DNA of 10,546 nt from Bryobacterales bacterium (lineage in GTDB: Bacteria > Acidobacteriota > Terriglobia > Bryobacterales > Bryobacteraceae), in NCBI GenBank assembly GCA_025462985.1, contig JAOAPP010000667.1, positions 1 to 10,546 on the forward strand, in the 5' to 3' direction. Numbering within the stretch: position 1 is the stretch's first letter; each line of letters starts with the position of its first letter. Position numbers and translations under genes: made by a program. Positions 1-6,904 of the stretch are shown one piece after another. Below the pieces are notes generated by a model. That model was not told the origin of the DNA. It saw only the letters and a list, made by a program, of their open reading frames with translations, and ran no database searches.

Positions 1-183
1 TCGACCCGGGATGGCGACGAAGTAGTCCAGCTTTACGTGAAAGGTGCAGCGCCAAACCCGCAGCTCCGGGGTTTTCAGCGCCTGCATCTCAAAGCCCGCG
101 AGAGCAGAGCGGTCAGCTTCGACTTGAGGGATGCCGATGCGCACTCGAAAGTCAGCATCGGCGGCGGACAACCGGTCCAATAG
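1..183 (+). CDS. GH3 family beta-glucosidase/xylosidase, C-terminal fragment (cut by window edge)
   Basis: Frame 1 is open from the first base to the TAG at 181-183, giving 60 residues with no start in the window. The peptide contains GDEVVQLYVKG, then a P-x-LRGFQRLHLKA stretch, a VSFDL strand and a final SIGGG. This is the usual ending of the fibronectin III-like domain that closes glycoside hydrolase family 3 enzymes (beta-glucosidase, beta-xylosidase and relatives). Such enzymes cut terminal sugars from oligosaccharides or glycosides and are often periplasmic or secreted. The catalytic barrel and nucleophile domain lie upstream of the window, so substrate and signal peptide cannot be read. 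Assignment to the fold is strong; the exact activity is open. Confidence 0.85.
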   Translation, partial: STRDGDEVVQLYVKGAAPNPQLRGFQRLHLKARESRAVSFDLRDADAHSKVSIGGGQPVQ

Positions 184-187
184 AACA

Positions 188-448
188 ATGCGACAGGAAC
201 CGGACTTCTTTGGCGAACAGGAACTATCGCTGCTCTATATGGCGCGGCGTCTGCCGGATGCACTGAAACTGGAGCGCATACTGACGGAAGCCGGCATCGA
301 CTACCTTGTCGAGACCGGCACGTATACGGGCGGATTATTGATGAGGCGCGAGCTCATGGGCGCCTACTTCTACGTCTCCGACAGCGTGATCGAAGAGTCC
401 CGCACGCTGCTCGTCTCTAATCGCTACAAGCCTTATCGGCTCGGCTGA
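188..448 (+). CDS. Small conserved protein, DUF2007-like (tentative)
   Basis: This 86-residue protein starts at ATG 188, four bases after the GH3 stop. An in-frame ATG at 131 would add 19 residues but would run through the GH3 coding end, so 188 is preferred. No good Shine-Dalgarno is visible, which suggests coupling to GH3 translation. The pattern of a beta strand (LSLLYMARR), a helix (PDALKLERILTEAGI), a second strand (DYLVE), a glycine-rich turn and a late YFYVSDSVIEESRTLL strand-helix resembles DUF2007, the putative signal-transducing ferredoxin-like domain. No signal peptide or membrane segment is seen. The function is unknown. Its last 16 bases overlap the convergent galT 3' end. The gene is likely real; the family call is moderate to weak. 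Confidence 0.6.
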   Translation: MRQEPDFFGEQELSLLYMARRLPDALKLERILTEAGIDYLVETGTYTGGLLMRRELMGAYFYVSDSVIEESRTLLVSNRYKPYRLG

Positions 449-1398
449 GTGGCTGGCTCGGAGCGCCGCATCTGCTCTGCCATATCTTCTGGCAGCGTGT
501 CGGCCAGAAATGTCCCATATCCTGTTTCGATGGTCGCCAGATACTTCAGCTTGTTCGGACTCCGTTGCAACGGCAGAAACTGGAGATGGAAGTGGTATGG
601 CACGTCCCTCTCCCGGAGCGGAGCCTGCTTTACCGCCATCATCAACGGCATGAGAAAGCCATAGAGATTGTCGTATTTCTTGCGAATGATGCTGAGGATT
701 TCGGCGAGACTGTTCTTTTCTGAGTCCGTCAGATCGATGAGCGTTCTCATGTGGCGCTTCGCGCAAATCCAGATCTCTGCCGGAAAGCGCGCAGCAAACG
801 GTACGAAGGCAGCGAAGTTTTCGTTCTCTGCGACAACCCTGGTGTCCTGAAGTTCGGCCCTGATGAGACTGCACAGAAGGCACTCTCCACCATGCGAATC
901 GGCATGCTGTTTGGCGGACGCAAGCTCCTTCTGCACGTTGGGCGACACGAAAGGCATCGCGTAGATCTGGCCGTGCGGATGCGGCATCGTGACCCCCACG
1001 GCTTCTCCGCAGTTTTCGAACACAGCCACCAGAGCGATATCCGGATTCGTCGCATGCTCTGCTGTCCGTGCAGTCCAAACGTCAATCACTTTACGCCAGT
1101 TCGCGACAGACAGCTGCGACGGAGGAAGCGTGTGCTCGGGCGAGTACAGCACCACGTCGCATGCGCCACGAGGTCCAGTCTCGCCGAATAAACCGGCCGC
1201 GTGCGGATCGAACGGTTCTACGTCCGGAGCAAACGCCGGAAAATCATTGGGATAAAGGTACACGTCATAGTCATCAGGCACTTTTCCGGAGCCTGGGTCG
1301 AATGGACACCAGTTTGCCGGCATCTGGGGACGGTTCTGACGGGCAGTGGAAACGGCCACCCATTGTTGAAGCAGGGCGTGCCAGCGCAGTTTTTGCAT
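433..1398 (-). CDS. galT: Galactose-1-phosphate uridylyltransferase
   Basis: 321 residues, slightly shorter than E. coli GalT (348). The enzyme moves UMP from UDP-glucose to galactose-1-phosphate in the cytosolic Leloir pathway through a uridylyl-histidine intermediate. The signature FENCG (127-131) is followed by HPHGQ (140-144), where H142 matches the catalytic His. An SPEHTLPP segment (H89) and YHFHLQF (H269, H271) match the structural metal sites. At the N-terminal zinc knuckle, CPFDPG (31-36) has Asp34 where E. coli has the second Cys, and an extra pair C173/C176 (ECLLC) appears, as in other bacterial GalT subfamilies. The ATG lies three bases after the TGA of the upstream gene, so it is probably coupled to it and is last in the train. 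No galK or galE is seen in the window. Confidence 0.93.
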   Translation of the reverse strand: MQKLRWHALLQQWVAVSTARQNRPQMPANWCPFDPGSGKVPDDYDVYLYPNDFPAFAPDVEPFDPHAAGLFGETGPRGACDVVLYSPEHTLPPSQLSVANWRKVIDVWTARTAEHATNPDIALVAVFENCGEAVGVTMPHPHGQIYAMPFVSPNVQKELASAKQHADSHGGECLLCSLIRAELQDTRVVAENENFAAFVPFAARFPAEIWICAKRHMRTLIDLTDSEKNSLAEILSIIRKKYDNLYGFLMPLMMAVKQAPLRERDVPYHFHLQFLPLQRSPNKLKYLATIETGYGTFLADTLPEDMAEQMRRSEPATQPSR

Positions 1399-1401
1399 AT
1401 C

Positions 1402-2901
1402 TCAGAGCTTTGATTTCTGAAAGGAAAACGTGACCACGTTGCTGCTGTAACCATCTTCGGCAATGGCCAGCTCGGCCTTGTCGCGATTGATCAGTCGGGG
1501 AAGCAGCAGCCGCACCTGGTACACACCGATCGAGGTCTGCGGAAGCGCAGTGCTTATCACGTCGGCCGGCTGTCCATTCACTTGGGCATGGATGGGCGTG
1601 AAAGACAGTTCAGTACCCGTATAGGGAACTCCGGCAACTGGCATCTGATCGGAGGAACTGGTCACGGGATGAAGGCCGGTGACCCATAAGCTCACAACCT
1701 CTCCTGATGATGCCGGTGCGTCGGCGGTCACAGGAGATTCGCCCTCGTTTGCATCGCTCCCGTGCAGCAGGATGCCCGGTCTCGGCTCGGGCCCGGCGAA
1801 CGCAAATATACCGGGAGTGGCCGTTACAAAGGCGACCGAAGCCGGGGAGGTCACGCTTGCAGAGCCGTCTGCCCGCTCCGAACGTACGTACAGGCTGCCG
1901 TAGCCTGTCGAAGTGGCCGTGTAAGGTAGCTGGGCGCGGACCTCGGTGCGCGATACCGAAAGCAGCGGAAGAAGGACGCCGTCGAGAAAGACTTCCGTTC
2001 CTCCCAGCCTGGTCGGCAACGGAGCCGGCCGATCGTCAGGCGCGGAAACATTCGCTTCGGCCAACGCCGTTCCCTTGATAGTCAACAATGTTCCGGGTGC
2101 AAATGAGCCGCTCGTCAAACTGGCGGAATTGAGCAGCGAATCGGAGGATAGAAACGCATCGGCAGCACTGAAAAGCAGGACACGGCGGTCGTGGCTGTCC
2201 CCTACAAACAAATTGACGCCGTCGGAAACCAGTGCGTCTGGCCGCGAGATAGTATCCGACCGCAGCGAATCGCTTGGCTCATGGAAATTGAAATCCGGTT
2301 GGCCTAAAACAGCGTCGGCAGGCTGGTTCTCAACGGTCGGAAGCGACTTCCAAACCAGCACGCGATGCAGCGCAGCATCCCCCACGAAAAGACGGGCGCC
2401 ATCCACGGCAACCGAAACCGGATCGATAATCGTTGACTCGTTAGCGTTCACCGCCCCGGGATCGCTGACGTTCAAGGTGACGTCAGGACCAGCATTCGCG
2501 CTGGCTGAACTGACGTCATGCCAGATCAGGATCCGGTGAGTGCGGGCATCGATGGCCGCCAGCCTGTTCCCGAACGCGCTCACGGTTCTCGATCCCGCGG
2601 CAACCGATTGCGAGATACTCCCCACTGGCGCAAAGCCGCATAACGGGCACGCATCCGCCCCGAGGTGAGGAACATCGTCCTTTGGGCCGGGAACCCTAGA
2701 AAGATCGAAGATAGAAACCCGTCCGGAGTTGTCGGCCACGTACAGTCGGCTCTCTTCGACACTCATTGCAGAGACAGCTAGTCCCGTCTCACGTGCTGAA
2801 AACGATGGTTGGCCGAGAACTGCCCGAGCCGCTTGTCCACTGAAGAACTCGGCTCCGTAAGCCGCGCCGGCTAATACCAGCGTCAGGGTCAAGCGAATCA
2901 T
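1402..2901 (-). CDS. Secreted NHL-type beta-propeller protein with TIGR03437 C-terminal domain
   Basis: 499 residues. Residues 1-17 form a Sec signal peptide with likely cleavage near AYG-AEF, so the protein is exported. The N-terminal half has NHL-like propeller blades: RLYVADNSGRVSIFDL (52-67), ARLFVGDAALHRVLVW (169-184) and NLFVGDSHDRRVLLF (230-244). The motif AVLGQPxF occurs twice (27-34 and 197-204), as in many bacterial NHL proteins. Residues about 257-495 carry the TIGR03437 pattern: NSASLTSGSFAPGTLLTIKG, PLPTRLGGTEVFLDG, VRAQLPY, ATPGIFAF, VVSLWVTGLHPV and SIGVYQVRLLLP. That domain is characteristic of Solibacter-type Acidobacteriota. A CPLC pair (85-88) is unusual. The role is unknown, perhaps carbohydrate or surface binding. 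A GGAG lies about 9 bases before the ATG. Family call is strong, function open. Confidence 0.88.
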   Translation of the reverse strand: MIRLTLTLVLAGAAYGAEFFSGQAARAVLGQPSFSARETGLAVSAMSVEESRLYVADNSGRVSIFDLSRVPGPKDDVPHLGADACPLCGFAPVGSISQSVAAGSRTVSAFGNRLAAIDARTHRILIWHDVSSASANAGPDVTLNVSDPGAVNANESTIIDPVSVAVDGARLFVGDAALHRVLVWKSLPTVENQPADAVLGQPDFNFHEPSDSLRSDTISRPDALVSDGVNLFVGDSHDRRVLLFSAADAFLSSDSLLNSASLTSGSFAPGTLLTIKGTALAEANVSAPDDRPAPLPTRLGGTEVFLDGVLLPLLSVSRTEVRAQLPYTATSTGYGSLYVRSERADGSASVTSPASVAFVTATPGIFAFAGPEPRPGILLHGSDANEGESPVTADAPASSGEVVSLWVTGLHPVTSSSDQMPVAGVPYTGTELSFTPIHAQVNGQPADVISTALPQTSIGVYQVRLLLPRLINRDKAELAIAEDGYSSNVVTFSFQKSKL

Positions 2902-2941
2902 TTTGTATGGCTCCGGCTGTCCCTCATGCGCTTGTGTCAGT

Positions 2942-3340
2942 TTACTTCTTTTTGCGTTGGTACGTAGCCGTTACGCGGGTTCCAATCCCACCGCGCGCCG
3001 CGAAATCTCCCACTACCGTCGCGCTCACCGGCTGCGTCGCCTTCACCACATCCTCCAGAAAGCGATTCACCACATTCTCCTGGAAAATACCCAGATTCCG
3101 ATACGCCAGCATATACATCTTCAGCGACTTAAGCTCCAGGCACCGCTTACCCGGAACGTACCTCAGAATGAGCGTGCCGTGGTCCGGAAGCCCTGTTTTC
3201 GGACACACAGAGGTAAATTCTGGCATGTCGATTTCGATCTCATATTCTCCGTACTGATTGGGCCAGGTTTCAATCACGGGCAGCTCGGCATCGATGCCCG
3301 AGCTTGCATGTTCGTCCGTGTACTGGCGGTTGTTCTTCAT
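2942..3340 (-). CDS. queF: NADPH-dependent 7-cyano-7-deazaguanine (preQ0) reductase, short type
   Basis: 132 residues, the size of the unimodular (YkvM/B. subtilis-type) QueF, a T-fold enzyme that reduces the nitrile of preQ0 to the amine of preQ1 for queuosine in tRNA. Cys46 in EFTSVCPKTGLPD is the thioimide-forming nucleophile and Asp53 the general acid, seven residues apart as in B. subtilis (C55/D62). The QueF signature ELKSLKMY (69-76) and RNLGIFQE (81-88) follow; Glu88 matches the substrate-binding Glu97. The start ATG is preceded directly by AGAGGAA, and the upstream stop is only six bases away, so translation is coupled. No queC, queD or queE is present here, so the rest of the pathway must be elsewhere. 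Confidence 0.95.
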   Translation of the reverse strand: MKNNRQYTDEHASSGIDAELPVIETWPNQYGEYEIEIDMPEFTSVCPKTGLPDHGTLILRYVPGKRCLELKSLKMYMLAYRNLGIFQENVVNRFLEDVVKATQPVSATVVGDFAARGGIGTRVTATYQRKKK

Positions 3341-3346
3341 TTCCTC

Positions 3347-4588
3347 TTACTTCGTGTCTAACTTCTTTGCTAACAGCTCCAGGAATAGGCCCACGTCAGT
3401 GACGACCCCAACTGCGTGTCCTGTCCCTCGATCGCTGACTTTGGTCGGCACCGCGGGGTTGATATCCACGCATACGATCTTTACCCAGGCAGGCAGCATA
3501 TTGCCGGTGGCAATGGAATGCAGCATGGAACTGAGACACAGCACCAGGCCCGCGCCCTTCAACTGCTCCGCATATGCGTCCTGCGCCTCATTCATGTCCG
3601 TAATGGTGTCGGGTAGCGGTCCGTCGTCGCGCAGGCTTCCCGCCAACACAAACGGCACGCCCGCCTTCACGCATTCATACATCACTCCAGTACTTAATCG
3701 CCCGGAGTGAACGGCCTTCGCAATGCTTCCGGCATGATTTAACGCGTTGATGGCTCGCATATGGTTGCGGTGCCCATGCTGCTCCAGTCGCCCATCTGCT
3801 GTACGGACACCAAGCGAAGTACCAAACAAAGCCGATTCGATATCATGCACGGCCAGTGCGTTCCCGGCCAGAAGTGAGTTGATCCACCCGCAGCGGATAA
3901 GGCTCGAAATAGCGATACAGCCGCCGGTATGAACCACCACGGGACCGGCTACCGCGACGATCTTCTTCCCTTCTTCGCGCGCCTGACGCATGAGCGCCGC
4001 CGTTTGCGCGACAGCTATTTCCACCTGTCGCTCCGACGAGATCTCGTTGCTCATGAAGGCAAAAGCGAGCCGGTCCCGCTCCTTGGATTCCGGCACGACT
4101 CGGATCCCCTTCATACCTACAACCACCGGATCGCCGGCCCTAATATCGCGAAGGCGGCGGCAGGTCGCCACGCCATCCCGCACCACAATCATGGCGTCCA
4201 TGCGCTGGTTGCGTGCTTCCAGCCACTGGCCGCCAATACGCACCCGCGTCTTCTGGTTGGTGGTCGAATAAAAATCTTCCGGAGCGCAGTAATCCTTCTC
4301 CGAGATTGCCAGTTCAGCATCTCCGGAATCGATCGCCGTGCAACCGAGTGCCACCAGTTGCACCAGCAACTGCTCCATCTCCGCCTCTGAATCTGCTTCT
4401 ACTCGCAGACGCAGCGCAGACGGGTCGCCATTGGTGCGGCCGATTGAAAACTGCTCCACTTCGAACCGGCCGCCATATTCGACGACCGAATCGAAGATCG
4501 CTTCCATAATGTGGGAATCGATCAGGTGGCCTTGCGCTTCGACAACCTCGGAAACCGGCGATGCTGTCCGGTGATTCTCCCCTGCCAT
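3347..4588 (-). CDS. TIGR00300 LOR/SDH-domain protein, archaeal-type ornithine cyclodeaminase-like
   Basis: 413 residues from ATG 4588. A TTG at 4594 overlapping the pfp stop (TTGA) would add two residues; the ATG is preferred. Numbering here is from the ATG. The N-terminal half starts with a VEAQGHLIDS motif (16-25) and continues with DPSALRLRVEA and FYSTTNQKTRVRI, the LOR/SDH conserved region. The C-terminal half is Rossmann-like, with VAGPVVVHTGG (213-223), LLAGNALAVHDIESALFGTS (239-258), MYECVKAGVPFVLAGS (303-318) and VCVDINPA (372-379). The pattern is that of TIGR00300, shared by the C-terminal part of cyanobacterial AgrE/ArgZ and the methanogen NAD-dependent ornithine cyclodeaminase. 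By homology it would convert ornithine to proline plus ammonia. It lacks the ArgZ dihydrolase domain. Family certain, substrate inferred. Confidence 0.85.
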   Translation of the reverse strand: MAGENHRTASPVSEVVEAQGHLIDSHIMEAIFDSVVEYGGRFEVEQFSIGRTNGDPSALRLRVEADSEAEMEQLLVQLVALGCTAIDSGDAELAISEKDYCAPEDFYSTTNQKTRVRIGGQWLEARNQRMDAMIVVRDGVATCRRLRDIRAGDPVVVGMKGIRVVPESKERDRLAFAFMSNEISSERQVEIAVAQTAALMRQAREEGKKIVAVAGPVVVHTGGCIAISSLIRCGWINSLLAGNALAVHDIESALFGTSLGVRTADGRLEQHGHRNHMRAINALNHAGSIAKAVHSGRLSTGVMYECVKAGVPFVLAGSLRDDGPLPDTITDMNEAQDAYAEQLKGAGLVLCLSSMLHSIATGNMLPAWVKIVCVDINPAVPTKVSDRGTGHAVGVVTDVGLFLELLAKKLDTK

Positions 4589-4590
4589 AC

Positions 4591-5775
4591 TCAAGCGTGC
4601 GTCAGGAAGACGGGAAGGCCTTCCTTGTTCACATAGCTCGGCCGATAGCGTTCCGTGTTGTACATGGACGCGACATCTACGCGGCGGGGTCCAAGCTTCG
4701 GATCCGGAATCTTGACCATGGCAAACTTGCCGTCTGTGATCGATGCCATCAGACCATGCTTGTTCTGCACGAGAGCGTCATATGCCATCGTCCCGAAAGT
4801 CGAAGCGACTAGCGTGTCCAGGAAATCCGGAGCGCCGCTGCGCAGGTCATAGGTAAGATCGCTGACAACCGTCTCGTCACCGGTGGCCGTCTTGATCGCG
4901 TCGCTGAAGTCTTCCGCCACGCTGAACTTTTTTCGATGGCCGAAGGCATCCGGATCGCCGTACTCGCGGATCTGGTATCCGTCCCAAACTGCGCCCTCCG
5001 ACATAATCAGAAGGGCATAATTACTCGGATTGTTGCGCTTGTCCGTGACGATCAGATCGATCATCTTATCCAATTTGAATTTGTACTCAGGAATGGCGCA
5101 GCGGATTGAGGTCACATACGCTGTGTAAAGCGATGTATACCCGGCATCGCGACCGAACACGCGGAAAATGCCCACCCGCTCATGCGAACCGATGGTCGTA
5201 CGCTGCCGGTCGATGGCATCCTTAGCGCGCGAGATTGCAGTGGAAAAACCGATGCAGTACTCGGTGCTCTGGACGTCATTGTCCATCGTCTTCGGAACGC
5301 CCAGAACTTTGAAGCCGAGCCTGTCGAGTGTCCCCGCATAGCTGAGCGTATCGTCGCCGCCAATGGCAACCAGGTATTCGATCTCCAGCTTTTCAAGGTT
5401 CGCCAGAACCCGCTTGCTCATGTCGTACGTGGTGCTCTTCACACCGCCTTTGCTGCTTTCCGTTGCGGGGAAGTTTTCACTCTTTAGAAAATCGGGCACC
5501 TCCTTCATCTTCGAAGGGTTCGTGCGGCTCGTGTGGAGGAACGTACCGCCCATGCGATCTACCCTCCGCGTGTTCTCCCGGTTGAGCGGCAGAACGTACC
5601 GCTCCACACTCCCAGGGTCGTCAAAATTGACGTGCGTCAGCCCTTCCCATCCACGGCGGATACCGGTGATCTCATGCCCCTCGGAGGTGCCGCGGTAAAC
5701 AACATTCTTGATGACGGCATTCAGACCGGGAACATCACCGCCGCCCGTCAAGATCCCGATTTTCTTTCCAGCCAT
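4591..5775 (-). CDS. pfp: 6-phosphofructokinase, probably PPi-dependent
   Basis: 394 residues, longer than E. coli PfkA (320). It phosphorylates fructose-6-phosphate at C1 in the cytosol. LTGGGDVPGLNA (9-20) is the phosphate-donor loop, PKTMDND (161-167) carries catalytic Asp165, and FGRDAGYTS (207-215) matches the MGR fructose-6-phosphate motif. Two diagnostic positions are of the PPi type: GGDD (139-142) has Asp142 where ATP enzymes have Gly104, and PKT has Lys162 where they have Gly124. This predicts a reversible PPi-dependent enzyme, although some kinases with mixed signatures break the rule. The ATG is preceded by AGAGGAGA with a short spacer, the best ribosome binding site in the window, which fits a first gene in its unit. 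The stop is two bases before the next ATG. Confidence 0.9.
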   Translation of the reverse strand: MAGKKIGILTGGGDVPGLNAVIKNVVYRGTSEGHEITGIRRGWEGLTHVNFDDPGSVERYVLPLNRENTRRVDRMGGTFLHTSRTNPSKMKEVPDFLKSENFPATESSKGGVKSTTYDMSKRVLANLEKLEIEYLVAIGGDDTLSYAGTLDRLGFKVLGVPKTMDNDVQSTEYCIGFSTAISRAKDAIDRQRTTIGSHERVGIFRVFGRDAGYTSLYTAYVTSIRCAIPEYKFKLDKMIDLIVTDKRNNPSNYALLIMSEGAVWDGYQIREYGDPDAFGHRKKFSVAEDFSDAIKTATGDETVVSDLTYDLRSGAPDFLDTLVASTFGTMAYDALVQNKHGLMASITDGKFAMVKIPDPKLGPRRVDVASMYNTERYRPSYVNKEGLPVFLTHA

Positions 5776-5801
5776 TTATCTCCTCTGTTCTCAAGCCGCA
5801 A

Positions 5802-5820
5802 GAGCACAATGCTCCATTGT
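5802..5820. repeat. Two overlapping short inverted repeats in the pfp leader
   Basis: GAGCA-CAA-TGCTC (5802-5814) and ACAATG-CTC-CATTGT (5806-5820) are both perfect inverted repeats and share bases, so they cannot form as hairpins at the same time. The second covers most of the candidate -10 box. They could be a repressor operator or a small alternative-fold RNA element, or chance. No known regulator site is recognised. Confidence 0.35.
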
Positions 5821-5847
5821 AACTTTCACAACAGAAACAACCGTCAA
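5816..5847 (-). promoter_or_regulatory. Possible promoter of the pfp-galT unit
   Basis: On the minus strand TTGACG (5847-5842) is a close match to the -35 box and TACAAT (5821-5816) to the -10 box, but the 20-base spacer is longer than the usual 16-18. Transcription would start about 30-35 bases before the pfp ATG. The placement, after a hairpin and before the strong ribosome binding site, fits a unit boundary. The long spacer would make it weak or activator-dependent if real. Confidence 0.35.
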
Positions 5848-5860
5848 GAAATGCGTATCT

Positions 5861-5898
5861 GCGGTGTTCCCGTGCCGTGCTGGTCCGGGAACACTCGC
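5861..5898 (-). terminator. Strong hairpin after the isomerase gene, terminator-like
   Basis: GTGTTCCCG (5864-5872) and CGGGAACAC (5886-5894) form a perfect 9-bp stem with a 13-base loop. Three more pairs (5861-5863 with 5896-5898) extend it past one bulged base. It begins 11 bases after the isomerase stop. On the minus strand a modest T-rich patch (ATTTCTT) follows about ten bases later instead of a direct U-tract, so this is not a textbook intrinsic terminator. It may be a weak terminator, a processing or stability hairpin, or an operator. Confidence 0.5.
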
Positions 5899-5908
5899 GT
5901 ATTCGCAG

Positions 5909-6868
5909 CTAGACCCACCAGGCCGCCGCCGGCGCCTCGCGAATCATAATCTCATTCAGGAAGTTGGCCGCTTTGGTCAAACCTTCGTCGGGCGACATCA
6001 GCGAATCCTCGTGCTCGATGGACAGAACATAATCATAGCCGTACATGCGAAGCGTTGAGATGAACTCTTTCCACCAGCCGTAAGGATGTCCGTAGCCGCA
6101 TGCGCGGAAGATCCAGGCGCGATTCCGTTCGTCCGTGTATTTCTTCGTATCGAGCACGCCCGTTTTCGGCAGATTGTAATCATAGATCTGCGTGTCTTTG
6201 GCGTGCACGTGGAATATGGCGTCGCCGAGAACGCGAACAGCCTTGATCGGGTCGATGCTCTGCCAGAACATGTGGCTCGGGTCGTAGTTGCAGCCCACGC
6301 TATCGCCCGCAATCGCACGCAACCTCAGCATGGTTTCCGGACTGTAAACAACAAAGCCTGGATGCATTTCGATGGCGACCTTCACACCATGATCCTTTGC
6401 AAACTTCCCGTGTTCCACCCAGTAAGGAGCAACCTTCTTTTCCCACTGCCAATCGAGGACATCCAGATACTCGGGCGGCCACGGGCAAGTCACCCAGTTC
6501 GGATACCTGGCGTCTTCGCTGTCACCAGGGCACCCGGAAAAATCGACAACTACCGGCACGCCCAGCTTGGCCGCCAATTCCACCGTTCTCTTGCTCGTAT
6601 CGGTGAAGGCCTTGGCTAATGCTTTGTCAGGATGCAGCGGATTTCCATGCGAGCTCAACGCGCTGATCGTAAATCCATGATCGTCGAGCTTCTTCTTGAA
6701 CTCCTTCAGCTCTTTCTCGTTCTCAAGCATCGAGAGCTTGCAGTGGGGGTCGCCGGGGTAATTTCCCGTGCCCAGTTCCACCGTCGTGATATCGAGGCTC
6801 TTCAGCTTTTCGATCACTTTATCTAACGGAAACTGCGTCAATAGTGGGGTAAAACAGCCGACTCTCAT
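5909..6868 (-). CDS. Sugar phosphate isomerase/epimerase family TIM-barrel protein
   Basis: 319 residues of the xylose isomerase-like / AP endonuclease 2 fold (PF01261), a cytosolic metal-dependent barrel that isomerises or epimerises sugars and inositols. The expected metal ligands are present in order: the IEMHPGF strand (E167, H169), NYDPSHMFW (D196, H199), FHVHAKDT (H220, H222) and LSIEHED (E285, E287). A conserved SSHGNPLHPD segment lies at 72-81. No signal peptide is seen. The ATG is 36 bases after the methyltransferase stop with no clear Shine-Dalgarno, so it is probably carried on the same message. Many acidobacterial homologs sit beside Gfo/Idh/MocA oxidoreductases, but none is here. 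The substrate cannot be told; iolE-like or 3-keto-sugar roles are possible. Confidence 0.85.
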   Translation of the reverse strand: MRVGCFTPLLTQFPLDKVIEKLKSLDITTVELGTGNYPGDPHCKLSMLENEKELKEFKKKLDDHGFTISALSSHGNPLHPDKALAKAFTDTSKRTVELAAKLGVPVVVDFSGCPGDSEDARYPNWVTCPWPPEYLDVLDWQWEKKVAPYWVEHGKFAKDHGVKVAIEMHPGFVVYSPETMLRLRAIAGDSVGCNYDPSHMFWQSIDPIKAVRVLGDAIFHVHAKDTQIYDYNLPKTGVLDTKKYTDERNRAWIFRACGYGHPYGWWKEFISTLRMYGYDYVLSIEHEDSLMSPDEGLTKAANFLNEIMIREAPAAAWWV

Positions 6869-6904
6869 CAGCGCAAGAGTATCACAGGAAGGCCGGTTTA
6901 AACT

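Noticed and set aside
335..1078. A 247-codon minus-strand open frame overlapping galT
   Set aside because: It lies in another frame over GalT, which has full family motifs. Its own sequence is Arg/Ser/Ala-rich with no recognisable domain.
1946..2539. A 197-codon + strand open frame opposite the TIGR03437 protein
   Set aside because: The minus-strand frame carries a signal peptide and a well-matched domain. This one is a Ser/Thr-rich shadow.
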